Part shown: piece after piece, positions 17,227 through 26,243 of the stretch
Position numbering within the stretch: position 1 is the first letter of the stretch
Layout: every line of letters starts with the position of its first letter
Source: Desulfosediminicola ganghwensis
GTDB taxonomy: Bacteria; Desulfobacterota; Desulfobulbia; Desulfobulbales; Desulfocapsaceae
Direction: 5' to 3'
DNA length: 64,000 nucleotides
Assembly: GCF_005116675.2 (NCBI RefSeq)
Contig: NZ_CP050699.1
Coordinates: forward strand, 3,247,001-3,311,000
Notes under the pieces: generated by a model
What the model was told of the DNA's origin: nothing
Database searches by the model: none
What the model saw: the letters and a program-made list of their open reading frames with translations, nothing else
Made by a program: the position numbers and the translations under genes

Positions 17227-18217
17227 ATGTCACTGCCTGTAATCCCTGTATGGTGGCCTTTTCTTGTCGCAGCTTCACCTGTTATTCTGCCCCTGCTCTA
17301 TCGTAGAAATCTACAATTTTCTCAGGACCGGGAATCGGCACAGAAATGCAACCGTGCGCGAATAGAGCAGGCAGGGGAACTCAACCTGCCTGAACTCGAG
17401 AAACTTTCATTGTCAGCGGTGGTTGAGCAAAAAGCGGCTTCAGGGTTTGTCGGTTCACCTGCTGTCTGTTATTTGCTGGAATCAGATCTTGGAACGCTGC
17501 TTTTTGATGTGGGTTACGGGCCGGAAGACGATGCTATGGCAGTAAACAGTAAAAAGATGGGCCTTGCGGATCGAGTTCTGGATGGGGTTGCTATTTCACA
17601 TTTGCACCCTGATCATATGGGCGGTTTCGCTGCAGCAAAAAAATATGGTCGTTTGTGCTCAATGCAATTAGGGAAATAAATTGTCATTTTTTCTTCCGGT
17701 AGAGGCAATCGTAGAAGGGGTTGCGGAATTCGTATCTGAACCTCAACAACTTCCGGCCGGGTTTGGTGCTACAGGACCGCTTGCCAGGAGCCTGTTTCTA
17801 ATGGGCTGGATTGAGGAGCAGACTCTTATCGCCAGATTAAAAGGTAAAGGCGTCGCAATTATCACCGGTTGCGGGCATCCAACCATAGAGCTAATAGTGA
17901 AAATGGTTAAATCGCTCTGTCACGAACCAATATACGCAATAGTGGGCGGGCTGCACTTTCCGGTGACAGGCAGTCCGTTAAAAAAAAGCGGGATTCAAAG
18001 CACAGATGATCTGGGGCACGGGGAAGCGGCCCTGGCAGCGGATAACCGATGCGGATTTGACCGTACTGTAAGTTTTTTGCGGAAGGTAGTACCCCAAAAG
18101 CTTTTATTATCCGCGCATGATAGCTGCGACCATGCGTTGAGTAGAATTTCTGATGAATTGCAATGTGATACCAGAATATTAAAGGCGGGCGAGACGTATG
18201 ATCTTCAAGGGGGATAG
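17227..18217 (+). pseudogene. Frameshifted metallo-beta-lactamase-fold hydrolase
   Basis: Two adjoining frames together give one MBL-fold protein. The first (17227-17679) has a membrane-anchor-like N-terminus (WWPFLVAASPVILPLLY), then LLFDVGYGPEDDAM and the metal motif HLHPDHMGGF. The second continues with LPAGFGATGPLAR, IITGCGHPTIELI, VGGLHFP and LLLSAHDSCDHAL. Removing one base in GGGAAATAAA near 17671-17680 joins them without a gap. The layout resembles the family annotated as dihydropterin-type MBL hydrolases. A sequencing error cannot be excluded. A secreted protein gene overlaps its 3' end by 20 bp. Confidence 0.7.
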
Positions 18218-18707
18218 TATAGCAGTGCGACACCCTTCAGGGTGGTGGGGAAATATTTCGTTACGCTCCTGTCTGTTGGCGGCTGGTATCGTGCTTTCTT
18301 TTAGCGTAACCGGCTCCGCATATTCAGCCGCTTCCGGGGGCAGTGACTTTTCTTATGGTGATGTACCGCCGGCAGGCATAATAGATTACTTGAAACGCCA
18401 GAGGGTGATGCCATGCCCTACAGTTGCTGTCCCCAATGCTTCTCCCTCATGGCTGCGGGATATGAATATTGCAGAACTCATCCCCTTGCTGGCGTCAGAG
18501 GAAGCGTGCGCCAATGTGCACAGTGTTTACTCCTCGTATAGGGATTGCAGGATGTCAACAGTAGGAAGGGAGGCGGCTTTTCTAATCGAAGGTTTCAGGC
18601 TGGGAAGATATCCACCGGAGATGAATTCCGGTAATGCCAGGTTGGGCGTACAGGTGATTGAGCAATGGTGGGGGGAATATCAAAAGGAGTTGCTTAATGT
18701 TCGTTGA
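18198..18707 (+). CDS. Secreted protein of unknown function
   Basis: Protein of 169 residues with a probable signal peptide (about residues 22-47, LRSCLLAAGIVLSFSVTGSA, cleavage near AYSA). The mature part has four cysteines (CPTV, EACAN, YRDCRM) and ends with QVIEQWWGEYQKELLNVR. I do not recognise the family. The start overlaps the MBL-fold gene by 20 bp, which suggests co-transcription and a shared role. Confidence 0.55.
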   Translation: MIFKGDSIAVRHPSGWWGNISLRSCLLAAGIVLSFSVTGSAYSAASGGSDFSYGDVPPAGIIDYLKRQRVMPCPTVAVPNASPSWLRDMNIAELIPLLASEEACANVHSVYSSYRDCRMSTVGREAAFLIEGFRLGRYPPEMNSGNARLGVQVIEQWWGEYQKELLNVR

Positions 18708-18732
18708 AAATCTGGCTCACCGGTTTTCTGGG

Positions 18733-18775
18733 GGGAATAAAAAAAGGCAACAGCAGAAAATCTGCCATTGCCTTT
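18733..18775 (-). terminator. Terminator of tRNA-Glu copy 2
   Basis: Hairpin AAAGGCAA / TTGCCTTT with an inner GCAGA / TCTGC stem, followed on the minus strand by a run of T. It could also serve the plus-strand gene ending at 18707. Confidence 0.6.
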
Positions 18776-18825
18776 ATAAACCGTGTGGTCTTGTATGTCA
18801 ACAAGTGGTAACCACTTGAAATGCG

Positions 18826-18901
18826 TGGTGACCCCAAGGGGACTCGAACCCCTGTTCTCGGCGTGAGAGGCCGATGTCCTAGGCCACTAGACGATGGGGC
18901 C
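18826..18901 (-). tRNA. tRNA-Glu (CUC), copy 2
   Basis: Same 76-nt sequence as the copy at 16784, with anticodon CUC and encoded CCA. A GTGTATATA element lies just upstream of both copies (18912-18920 here). It sits between malQ (same strand, upstream) and the region of integrated sequence. Confidence 0.93.
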
Positions 18902-18982
18902 AAACGGTTCGGTGTATATACCTAAGTGCAGTGGCGTTGTCAACAGTAATTGCCAAAAAAAATCATTCCTGATGATCTGATT

Positions 18983-20557
18983 TTACTTTTTGGCCATCTC
19001 AGCCTGAATTTCACTTTTGGGCTTGCTTTCACTATACCTGCCAAAAAGTTTTGTGCGGGCACGGAGGCTTATGCTGAGTTCCTCGCTCAGGTATTCATCA
19101 ATGCAGCGCCAGCCCCAGTTGCCTTCTGGTACGCCGGGGCTGTTCATTCGGCAATCGTTGCCAAAACCCAGTGCGTCCTGTAGTGGAAATATAGTCAGAC
19201 AGCCGATTGAAGACAGTGCGAGGTACATCAGGTCATTGTGGATTCCTGAATCGTCGTGCAGGGTTCTGTTTGCCAATTCTTTAATTGTCTTTCGCAGGTC
19301 GTCATTGAGCTGGTGGTTCAGAAACCAGCCCACAGTTGTCTCGTTGTCATGTGTGCCAGTATATACTACGCAGTTTGAGGTGTTATAGTTGTAGGGCAGA
19401 AAACTGTTGTCCGGGTTGCCGTCAAAGGCGAACTGCAGCACCTTCATGCCTGGGAGTTCCAGTTTGTCTCTCAGGTCGATTACTTCCTGGGTGATGATTC
19501 CCAGATCTTCGGCGATAATGTTTAATTCTCCAAGTCGACGCTGGATCTTTTTGAAAAAACCCGCACCAGGACCTTTTACCCAGTCACCATCTACAGCAGT
19601 ATCATTTTCCGCCGGGATGGCCCAATATGACTCGAAGGCACGGAAATGGTCAATGCGGGCGATATCTACAAATTCAAAGACATTAGAGAATCGGTCAACC
19701 CACCAGTCTTCGAGTTGTTTGCGGACTTCAACTGATTCACTGCTCCAGTTGTACAGGGGATTACCCCAGCGCTGACCGGTTTCACTGAAATAATCCGGCG
19801 GGACCCCGGACACTTTATTTGGCAGGAAGGTATCCGGGTCGAGGTCGTAAATGTCTTGGTTGGCCCAGACATCCACCGAGTCCAGCCCGACATAAATGGG
19901 GATATCTCCAAAAAGTAATATGTCTAAGTCAGTAGCAAGCGATCTCAGTTGTTTCCACTGTTCGGTAAAGATGAATTGCTCGAATTTGTAATAAAGAATT
20001 CGTTCTTTGTGTTTAAGGTAGTGCTTTTTGAGTGTGCTTTCGTCTCTTGCGGCAAGCATTCTTGGCCATTGGAACCAACCTCTGTTAGTGTGTTGCTCTT
20101 TTAAAACCATGAACAGGGCATAATCTTCAAGCCATCTGTGTCGGTCGCAAAATAGTTGGAATGCCATGTTGCTTTCAACTTCAAAGTTGGTAAATGCCTC
20201 TGCCAGTAGATCTTTTTTGAAATTCCATGAAGCAGTATAGTCCGCCTGGAAGGGAGAGAAATCATAATTGTGGTCAAGGCTTTTAGCGCTGACAAGTCCG
20301 GATTGCTTAAGGAGATCCGGACTTATCAATAATGGCGACCCAGCGAAGGCGGCAACGCTCATGTATGGTGAGTTGTCGAAGAGTGGATTGGTTGGGTTGA
20401 ATGGCAAAAACTGCCAGCAACTCTGTCCGCTTTTGGCAAGAAATTCAAGGAATCGATGGCTGGAATGGCCTATATCGCCTATTCCGTAGGGGGAGGGAAG
20501 GGAACTGATATGAGCGAGTATTCCGCTACGTCTGCGCTGTGAGAGTAGGTTAGGCAT
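18983..20557 (-). CDS. malQ: 4-alpha-glucanotransferase
   Basis: Cytosolic disproportionating enzyme of glycogen and maltodextrin metabolism (GH77), 524 residues as usual. It opens with RRSGILAHISSLPSPYGIGD and has the substrate-binding WQFLPFNPTNP and SPYMSVAAFAGSPLLI, then GDIPIYVGLDSVDVWANQ, the nucleophile region ARIDHFRAFESYWAIP, the acid IIAEDLGIITQEV, and YTGTHDNETTVGW. No other glycogen gene is in the window. Confidence 0.93.
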   Translation of the reverse strand: MPNLLSQRRRSGILAHISSLPSPYGIGDIGHSSHRFLEFLAKSGQSCWQFLPFNPTNPLFDNSPYMSVAAFAGSPLLISPDLLKQSGLVSAKSLDHNYDFSPFQADYTASWNFKKDLLAEAFTNFEVESNMAFQLFCDRHRWLEDYALFMVLKEQHTNRGWFQWPRMLAARDESTLKKHYLKHKERILYYKFEQFIFTEQWKQLRSLATDLDILLFGDIPIYVGLDSVDVWANQDIYDLDPDTFLPNKVSGVPPDYFSETGQRWGNPLYNWSSESVEVRKQLEDWWVDRFSNVFEFVDIARIDHFRAFESYWAIPAENDTAVDGDWVKGPGAGFFKKIQRRLGELNIIAEDLGIITQEVIDLRDKLELPGMKVLQFAFDGNPDNSFLPYNYNTSNCVVYTGTHDNETTVGWFLNHQLNDDLRKTIKELANRTLHDDSGIHNDLMYLALSSIGCLTIFPLQDALGFGNDCRMNSPGVPEGNWGWRCIDEYLSEELSISLRARTKLFGRYSESKPKSEIQAEMAKK

Positions 20558-21007
20558 TGTGGGGTCTGAGTATCGTCTGAAGTTGAGTTAAATCCACATC
20601 CTGTAGAATAGCTTGCATGCAACTGATTGTATGAGGAAAAATAACCAATGGCCATACCTTGTTTCCCCAGTGATGAATGCTATAGTATGTAACGACATAT
20701 AGACACCTTTGCGGTGATGGGTTGATTATGCGTTAGGCGGATCAGCTTTTTTTATCGATATTGCAGATAATTGCGTAGACCTGTTGACAGCCCGAATAAT
20801 AACGATTGCAAAAAAACTAAAAATGATTTATTTTTGCGATCTTGAAGTTTTTTTGTCTGCGAAATTCTTTTCGCTGGTTTTTATACGTAATATCAGGTAG
20901 TTCCAGCAATAGGTGCCAAATCATCGTATTGTGATGAAACCTATCCTAACGTACTTAAGTGTACAGGAATCTGTCTTTCAAATTCAAGTTAATGGAGTGG
21001 TAGCCCT
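20558..21007. other. Long intergenic region upstream of the sigma factor gene
   Basis: About 450 bp shared by divergent malQ and the sigma factor gene. It is AT-rich around 20800-20880. A TTGACA hexamer occurs near 20783, but no convincing -10 lies at the right distance. No small gene was seen. Confidence 0.4.
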
Positions 21008-22342
21008 GTGCTGTCTGAAATCAAAGAAAATTTACTGAAAGCCGGTAAAGATGAAGGTTGTATCAGCTTTAGCGACCTTAATGAGATTCTGCCAGATGAG
21101 ATCAAGGATCCGAACGCTATAGAGAAGATTTTTAATTTTCTCGGAGCGCACGATATCGAGATCGTAACGGTTGAGAAATCCGGCGAAAAGAGGACTCTCT
21201 CAGGAGAAGTTTGGGAGAAAAAGGACGAGTCTGACGCTGATGAGGGGTTTGACGGGTTCGAGTTGAGCTCCGGCTCCGAAACTGAATCCCACGAGGCTGA
21301 GGAGACCACGACCACGTATCTCCGAGAGATGGGTCGTTTCGACCTTCTTACCCCGGAAGAAGAAGCAAAGTACAGCAAGACTATTAGGCAGGGCTTCGAG
21401 AGCATCATTCAGGCAATCCGGGAAGAACAGTCTGGTGTGAAAGAGATGGCGCTGATGCGTGAGCGAATCGATCTCTGGGAAAAGCGTGATCCGACCCTTA
21501 AGCCAAAGAAGCAGCAGCTGAATCTGATGCACTACAGCGTCACCAGTGCTTCCAGAAAATATTCCGATATCCGGGAGCTTTTCGAACTGCAGGCTAAAAT
21601 CGAGGCGTACAGTCGTTCCATTGAGGTGGCGAAAGACACCATGATCAGGGCCAACCTGAGGTTGGTTGTATCCATCGCCAAGAGGTATATGCATCAGGGG
21701 CTAACTCTTGCCGACCTCATTCAGGAAGGTAACCTTGGTTTGATGCGTGCAGTTTTCCGTTTTGATTACACCAAAGGTAACAAATTCTCCACCTATGCGA
21801 GTTGGTGGATCAGGCAGGCAATTACCAGAGCTATTCTGGACAAAACCCGAACGATCCGTTTGCCTGTTCATTTCCTTGAACTGAGAAGCCAATTTTTCAA
21901 AGCGTTTTATGCCCTTTATAAAGAGCTTGGCCGTGAGCCAACACCGCTTGAAATTTCAAAGGCAACCAGCCTTCCGATGGATAAGATTCTTTCCATCCTC
22001 GAAGCATCCCGTGAACCTATCTCCCTGGAAACCCCGGTTGGTGACGATGATTCAACCCTGGGCGATTTTCTGGAGAACCAGGAATCTCAATCTCCTTACG
22101 ATGCAGTTCAGAACCGCGAGCTTGCGGGCAGGGTGAAGGAAATCCTTTCAACTCTCAGCGAACGTGAAGAGAAGATTATCCGACTGCGTTTCGGAATCGG
22201 CGAAAAGGCTGAATATACCCTTGAGGAAATTGGTAAAAGATTTAATGTTTCCCGCGAGCGTATTCGCCAGATTGAGAAAAAGGCGTTGAATCGGTTGCGA
22301 CACTCCAGCCGTAGGGACAAACTCAAGTTCTTCATCGACTGA
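21008..22342 (+). CDS. RNA polymerase sigma factor, sigma-70 (RpoD-like)
   Basis: Sigma factor of 444 residues. A region 1.1-like N-terminus (about 1-60) is followed by an acidic linker, region 1.2 (TTTYLREMGRFDLLTPEEEAKYS), region 2 (NLRLVVSIAKRY, LTLADLIQEGNLGLMRAV, FDYTKGNKFSTYASWWIRQAI), region 3 and region 4.2 (YTLEEIGKRFNVSRERIRQIEKKAL). It lacks the large non-conserved insert of E. coli-type RpoD and its end LRHSSRRDKLKFFID differs a little from the housekeeping consensus. It may be the primary factor or a close group 2 factor; dnaG is not adjacent. GTG start with GGAG upstream. Confidence 0.85.
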   Translation: MLSEIKENLLKAGKDEGCISFSDLNEILPDEIKDPNAIEKIFNFLGAHDIEIVTVEKSGEKRTLSGEVWEKKDESDADEGFDGFELSSGSETESHEAEETTTTYLREMGRFDLLTPEEEAKYSKTIRQGFESIIQAIREEQSGVKEMALMRERIDLWEKRDPTLKPKKQQLNLMHYSVTSASRKYSDIRELFELQAKIEAYSRSIEVAKDTMIRANLRLVVSIAKRYMHQGLTLADLIQEGNLGLMRAVFRFDYTKGNKFSTYASWWIRQAITRAILDKTRTIRLPVHFLELRSQFFKAFYALYKELGREPTPLEISKATSLPMDKILSILEASREPISLETPVGDDDSTLGDFLENQESQSPYDAVQNRELAGRVKEILSTLSEREEKIIRLRFGIGEKAEYTLEEIGKRFNVSRERIRQIEKKALNRLRHSSRRDKLKFFID

Positions 22343-22367
22343 GAAATTTCAAAACAATTCCTTTAAG

Positions 22368-22395
22368 AGCCGGGAAGATAACCCCGGCTTTTTTT
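22368..22395 (+). terminator. Intrinsic terminator between the sigma factor gene and mqnE
   Basis: Arms AGCCGGG / CCCGGCT with an 8-base loop and a seven-T run. The run ends only 6 bases before the mqnE ATG. Confidence 0.85.
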
Positions 22396-22401
22396 ATTGC
22401 C

Positions 22402-23499
22402 ATGAAAAGTTATATCGAAAAGGCTGGATTAGGGAAAATCCTGGAAAAAGTTGAATCTTCCGAAAGATTGTCAGTTGAGGAAGGGCTTCAGCTTTATAAG
22501 AGCAATGATATACTTGCGCTTGGATATCTCGCCAATATTGTACGTAACAGGCTGAACGGAGATAATACGTATTTTATCTACAATCAGCATATAAATTACT
22601 CAAATATCTGCACTAATCTTTGTAAATTCTGTGCTTTCGGTAAAGAAAAAGATGCCGATAAAGCATATGAGATGAGTGTTAAAGATGTACAGACCAAGGT
22701 TCGTGAACGGCTTGATGAGCCGATCAGCGAAATACATATGGTCGGTGGTATCCACCCGGATCTGCCTTTTGAGTACTACTTAGAAGTTCTCCGCGGCATT
22801 AAAGAGGTCCGGCCCGAGGTGCATATTCAGGCGTTTACCTGTGTTGAGATTGCGCATCTTGCGCAGATTTCAGGTAAGTCTGTGGGTGATACCTACGAAG
22901 TTCTTAAAGAGGCTGGGCTGGGCTCGATTCCTGGCGGTGGAGCAGAGGTCTTCGCCACTCGAATCCGCGAGTTGACTTGTGCCGACAAACTACCGGGCAA
23001 AGATTGGATAGAGATTGCCAAAACAGCGCACAGACACGGTTTGAATACAAATGCAACCATGCTCTACGGGCACATAGAGACTTTGGAAGAGCGGGTCGAG
23101 CATCTGGCTGCTTTACGCGAAGCTCAGGACGAGACCAACGGCTTTCTCGCTTTCATTCCACTGGCTTTCCATCCTCAAAATACCGAGATGGCAAACCTGT
23201 CACGAACCACAGGCATGGATGACCTTAAAAACATAGCGGTCTCCAGACTCTTTCTCGACAATTTCCCGCATATCAAAGCCTATTGGGTAATGATAGGGCC
23301 TAAACTTGCCCAGGTTGCGCTCTCGTTTGGCGCAGACGATATGGATGGCACCGTCAAGGAGGAGCGTATTACTCATATGGCGGGTGCCGATACTGACCAG
23401 GCCATTGGCAGCAATACCCTGGTCAAACTGATTAAAGAAGCTGGGCGTATACCTGTGGAGCGTGACACTCTTTATAAGGTGATGCAGGTTCATCAGTAA
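22402..23499 (+). CDS. mqnE: Aminofutalosine synthase
   Basis: Radical SAM enzyme of the futalosine menaquinone pathway that joins 3-[(1-carboxyvinyl)oxy]benzoate with the adenosyl radical to give aminofutalosine. It has 365 residues. The cluster motif is CTNLCKFCAF (about residue 70), with HMVGGIHPDLPFEYY and IPGGGAEVF in the barrel. The C-terminal NFPHIKAYWVMIGPKLAQVA followed by SFGADDMDGTV and THMAGA separates MqnE from MqnC and CofH. No ribosome binding site is visible before the ATG, which directly follows a terminator. Confidence 0.93.
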   Translation: MKSYIEKAGLGKILEKVESSERLSVEEGLQLYKSNDILALGYLANIVRNRLNGDNTYFIYNQHINYSNICTNLCKFCAFGKEKDADKAYEMSVKDVQTKVRERLDEPISEIHMVGGIHPDLPFEYYLEVLRGIKEVRPEVHIQAFTCVEIAHLAQISGKSVGDTYEVLKEAGLGSIPGGGAEVFATRIRELTCADKLPGKDWIEIAKTAHRHGLNTNATMLYGHIETLEERVEHLAALREAQDETNGFLAFIPLAFHPQNTEMANLSRTTGMDDLKNIAVSRLFLDNFPHIKAYWVMIGPKLAQVALSFGADDMDGTVKEERITHMAGADTDQAIGSNTLVKLIKEAGRIPVERDTLYKVMQVHQ

Positions 23500-23558
23500 G
23501 GTCCGGGGAATTTAACCTGAATTTTTAAGCTATCGCATAACTGGTGTATTAAAGAAAT

Positions 23559-24626
23559 ATGACAGCTGTCAGAGTGCAGGAGACTGCCAAAAAAATTGAA
23601 GCTGGGGAACGCATAAGTGACGAAGAGTTTTTACTGCTTGAGCGTGAGGCTGATTTTTACCAATTAGGATTTCTTGCCAATTCGGTACGTCAAAGACTCC
23701 ATCCGGACAGGACTGTAACATACGTCATAGATCGTAATATCAACTATACGGATATCTGCGTCTCTGCCTGTAAATTTTGTGCGTTTTTTAAGGGGCCCGA
23801 AGAGCCGGGTGGCTATTTGCTGACCAAAGAACAGCTTGGTGAGAAAATCAAAGAAACCCAGGAACTCGGCGGTACACAGATTTTACTGCAAGGCGGCCTG
23901 CACCCGGATCTTCCTCTGGAATACTACGAGGATATGCTTCGTTTTATGAAGAGTACAGGGATTCATGTTCATGGCTTCTCTCCACCCGAAGTATGCCATT
24001 TTGCTGAAATTTCCAAGCTCTCTATCAAGGAAGTGCTCAAAAGGTTGATAGCCGCAGGGTTGGATTCTATTCCGGGTGGCGGAGCGGAAATACTTAATGA
24101 CCGTGTCCGTCAGGCAACAGCACCGCAGAAGTGTTCAGCAGATGAGTGGATTGCGGTAATGGAGGAAGCTCATAATCTGGGTTTAAGAACCACCGCCACC
24201 ATGATGTTCGGTCATATCGAAACAGCCGAAGAGCGCCTTGAGCATCTGCGCAGGTTGAGGGAGTTGCAAGATCGCACCGGTGGTTTCACCGCGTTTATCC
24301 CCTGGCCGTTTCAGCCGAATAATACAGTGTTGGCAGATGTAGAGAAAGCGACCGCCATGACCTATTTGCGAATGCTTGCTCTGTCACGAATATATCTCGA
24401 CAATATCAGCAGCGTGCAGGCGTCCTGGGTAACTCAGGGACCAAAGATAGCGCAGCTTTCCTTGTCATTTGGTGCCAATGATTTTGGCAGCACCATGATT
24501 GAGGAAAATGTTGTGGCCGCTGCCGGAGTGGCATTCAGGTTGTCTGAGAGAGAGATCTGCAGGTTAGTTGTAGATGCTGGTTATACACCGAAGCAGAGGC
24601 GTATGGATTACACCCTGGTAGAGTAA
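23559..24626 (+). CDS. mqnC: Cyclic dehypoxanthinyl futalosine synthase
   Basis: Radical SAM enzyme that cyclises dehypoxanthine futalosine. The 355-residue protein has the cluster motif CVSACKFCAFF (about residue 67), then QILLQGGLHPDLPLEYYEDM, HGFSPPEV, SIPGGGAEIL and the C-terminal VQASWVTQGPKIAQLSLSFG with ANDFGSTMIEENVV. This combination is specific to MqnC. It lies 59 bp after mqnE and is its near paralogue, so the order mqnE-mqnC gives consecutive radical steps. Confidence 0.94.
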   Translation: MTAVRVQETAKKIEAGERISDEEFLLLEREADFYQLGFLANSVRQRLHPDRTVTYVIDRNINYTDICVSACKFCAFFKGPEEPGGYLLTKEQLGEKIKETQELGGTQILLQGGLHPDLPLEYYEDMLRFMKSTGIHVHGFSPPEVCHFAEISKLSIKEVLKRLIAAGLDSIPGGGAEILNDRVRQATAPQKCSADEWIAVMEEAHNLGLRTTATMMFGHIETAEERLEHLRRLRELQDRTGGFTAFIPWPFQPNNTVLADVEKATAMTYLRMLALSRIYLDNISSVQASWVTQGPKIAQLSLSFGANDFGSTMIEENVVAAAGVAFRLSEREICRLVVDAGYTPKQRRMDYTLVE

Positions 24627-24764
24627 CTGGGGAGGGTTGCATACTGCAACAATCTGCAGTTTTTTTGGTCATGATGGTGCGTAAAAGATCTCTTACCGTC
24701 ACGACTTGTATCAAAGATCAGAGTTTGGATAATTGTGCGTGCTGCAGCAAGGCACGCGGTATTT

Positions 24765-25613
24765 ATGAATAAGCAAGTCACAAGCGATATAGTGCGAATT
24801 GGTATGGTCAACTATATCAACGTTGCACCTATATACGAACCATGGAAGCGACGTGAGGCCGAAGTTGGCTGGAATGTCGTTGAGGCTATTCCTTCAAAAC
24901 TTAACAGGATGCTGGCGGAAGGAGAACTGGATCTCGGTTTCGTCTCCTGCTACGAATATGGAGCACACCCGGAACTGTATCGAATCTTGCCGGATCTCTC
25001 AATCAGCGCCAATGGCCCTGTCGGATCAGTGTTTTTATTTTCAAGAGTGCCGGTAAAGAAACTGGACGGTCAGCGGGTATTGTTGACCAGCCAGTCTGAA
25101 ACCTCAGTATCACTTACCAAAGTGGCGCTTGAAGAGTTTTTCAATGTGCAGCCGGAGTATGTCACCGGTGAAGTGATGTCTGAACTACGAGATGAGTGTG
25201 CTGCGGTGCTGGCCATAGGCGATGACGCCTTGAGGTTGACCCAAGAGGGGAATTTCAGCCATCAACTTGACCTGGGCGAGGTCTGGAAAAAAAATACAGG
25301 ATTACCATTTGTCTTTGCGGTTTGCGCAGTGCGGGAAGAATTTTGTCAGCAAAATCCGCTTCTGCTGTCTATGGTTCATAAGAGACTGCTTGAGTGCCGT
25401 AGCGAGGGCAATTCCCGTCTGGATGACATTTGTAAAATAGCCGCCCCGAAAATACCGATGGAGGTAGATCGTTGCAAGGCATACCTGAAAGGTATTCAGT
25501 ACGATCTCGATGAGAAGAAGCGGGAGGCGTTGGAGCAATTTTTTTCCTACCTGATAAAAAGAGGAGACGCCAGTCCCGGTGCGCTACCACTTAAAGTGCA
25601 TTCTTTTACATAA
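24765..25613 (+). CDS. mqnA: Chorismate dehydratase
   Basis: First committed enzyme of the futalosine pathway; it removes water from chorismate. About 282 residues with a periplasmic-binding-protein-like fold. Family pieces seen: RIGMVNYINVAPIYEPW, PSKLNRMLAEGELDLGFVSC, SANGPVGSVFLFSRVPV, LTSQSETSVSLTKVAL and VWKKNTGLPFVFAVCAVRE. The ATG at 24765 gives the canonical N-terminus; a GTG at 24735 is possible. It lies 138 bp after mqnC. Confidence 0.92.
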   Translation: MNKQVTSDIVRIGMVNYINVAPIYEPWKRREAEVGWNVVEAIPSKLNRMLAEGELDLGFVSCYEYGAHPELYRILPDLSISANGPVGSVFLFSRVPVKKLDGQRVLLTSQSETSVSLTKVALEEFFNVQPEYVTGEVMSELRDECAAVLAIGDDALRLTQEGNFSHQLDLGEVWKKNTGLPFVFAVCAVREEFCQQNPLLLSMVHKRLLECRSEGNSRLDDICKIAAPKIPMEVDRCKAYLKGIQYDLDEKKREALEQFFSYLIKRGDASPGALPLKVHSFT

Positions 25614-25667
25614 TGACGTTGCCGGAGTCAGCACCTCTGTAAAAGTGACTACACTGAAAGGCCTGTG

Positions 25668-26243
25668 ATGAGCGATTCGAAGAGAAAAAAAATATTAGTT
25701 GGAATTACCGGTGCCACAGGTATGCTCTTCGTGCGATCTTTTCTTGAAGAACTCGAAAAGCTCGACATCATTATTCACGGCATCTGCTCGGCATCCGGCA
25801 GACAGGTGCTGCAGATGGAGCAGGACATTACTCCAGATGAGTTGCCTGCTGTAAGTCGTTGGTTTGATGAGAAGGATTTTGCCGCTCCCCCTGCATCCGG
25901 TTCCAGCCATTACGACGGTATGGTCGTGTTGCCGTGTACCATGGGGACACTTGGCTCTATTGCAAACGGTCTCTCCATCAATCTCATTCATCGCTCAGCT
26001 GACGTTATGCTCAAGGAGCGCAGAACGCTTGTGCTTGCTGTGCGGGAAACACCACTGAACAGAACTCACCTGCAAAACATGTTGCATGTTCATGAGGCTG
26101 GTGCCATTATATGCCCTCCCATGCCAGGTTACTATCACCGGCCGAAGAATTTGGAAGAGGCGGCCCAGACATTTTCCTGGCGGCTTGCAGATCAGTTGGG
26201 AATTGATATCCCAAAACGAAAACGATGGGGAGAGCCTGAGTAA
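25668..26243 (+). CDS. ubiX: UbiX-type flavin prenyltransferase
   Basis: Makes the prenylated FMN cofactor used by UbiD-type decarboxylases. The 191-residue protein has the FMN site ILVGITGATGMLF, LPCTMGTLGSIANGLS and the highly conserved LAVRETPLNRTHLQNML with AGAIICPPMPGYYHRP. In a futalosine cluster it probably supports the decarboxylation step of late menaquinone synthesis (the role called MqnM, as I recall); the UbiD partner is not in the window. Its TAA overlaps the mqnP ATG by one base. Confidence 0.9.
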   Translation: MSDSKRKKILVGITGATGMLFVRSFLEELEKLDIIIHGICSASGRQVLQMEQDITPDELPAVSRWFDEKDFAAPPASGSSHYDGMVVLPCTMGTLGSIANGLSINLIHRSADVMLKERRTLVLAVRETPLNRTHLQNMLHVHEAGAIICPPMPGYYHRPKNLEEAAQTFSWRLADQLGIDIPKRKRWGEPE

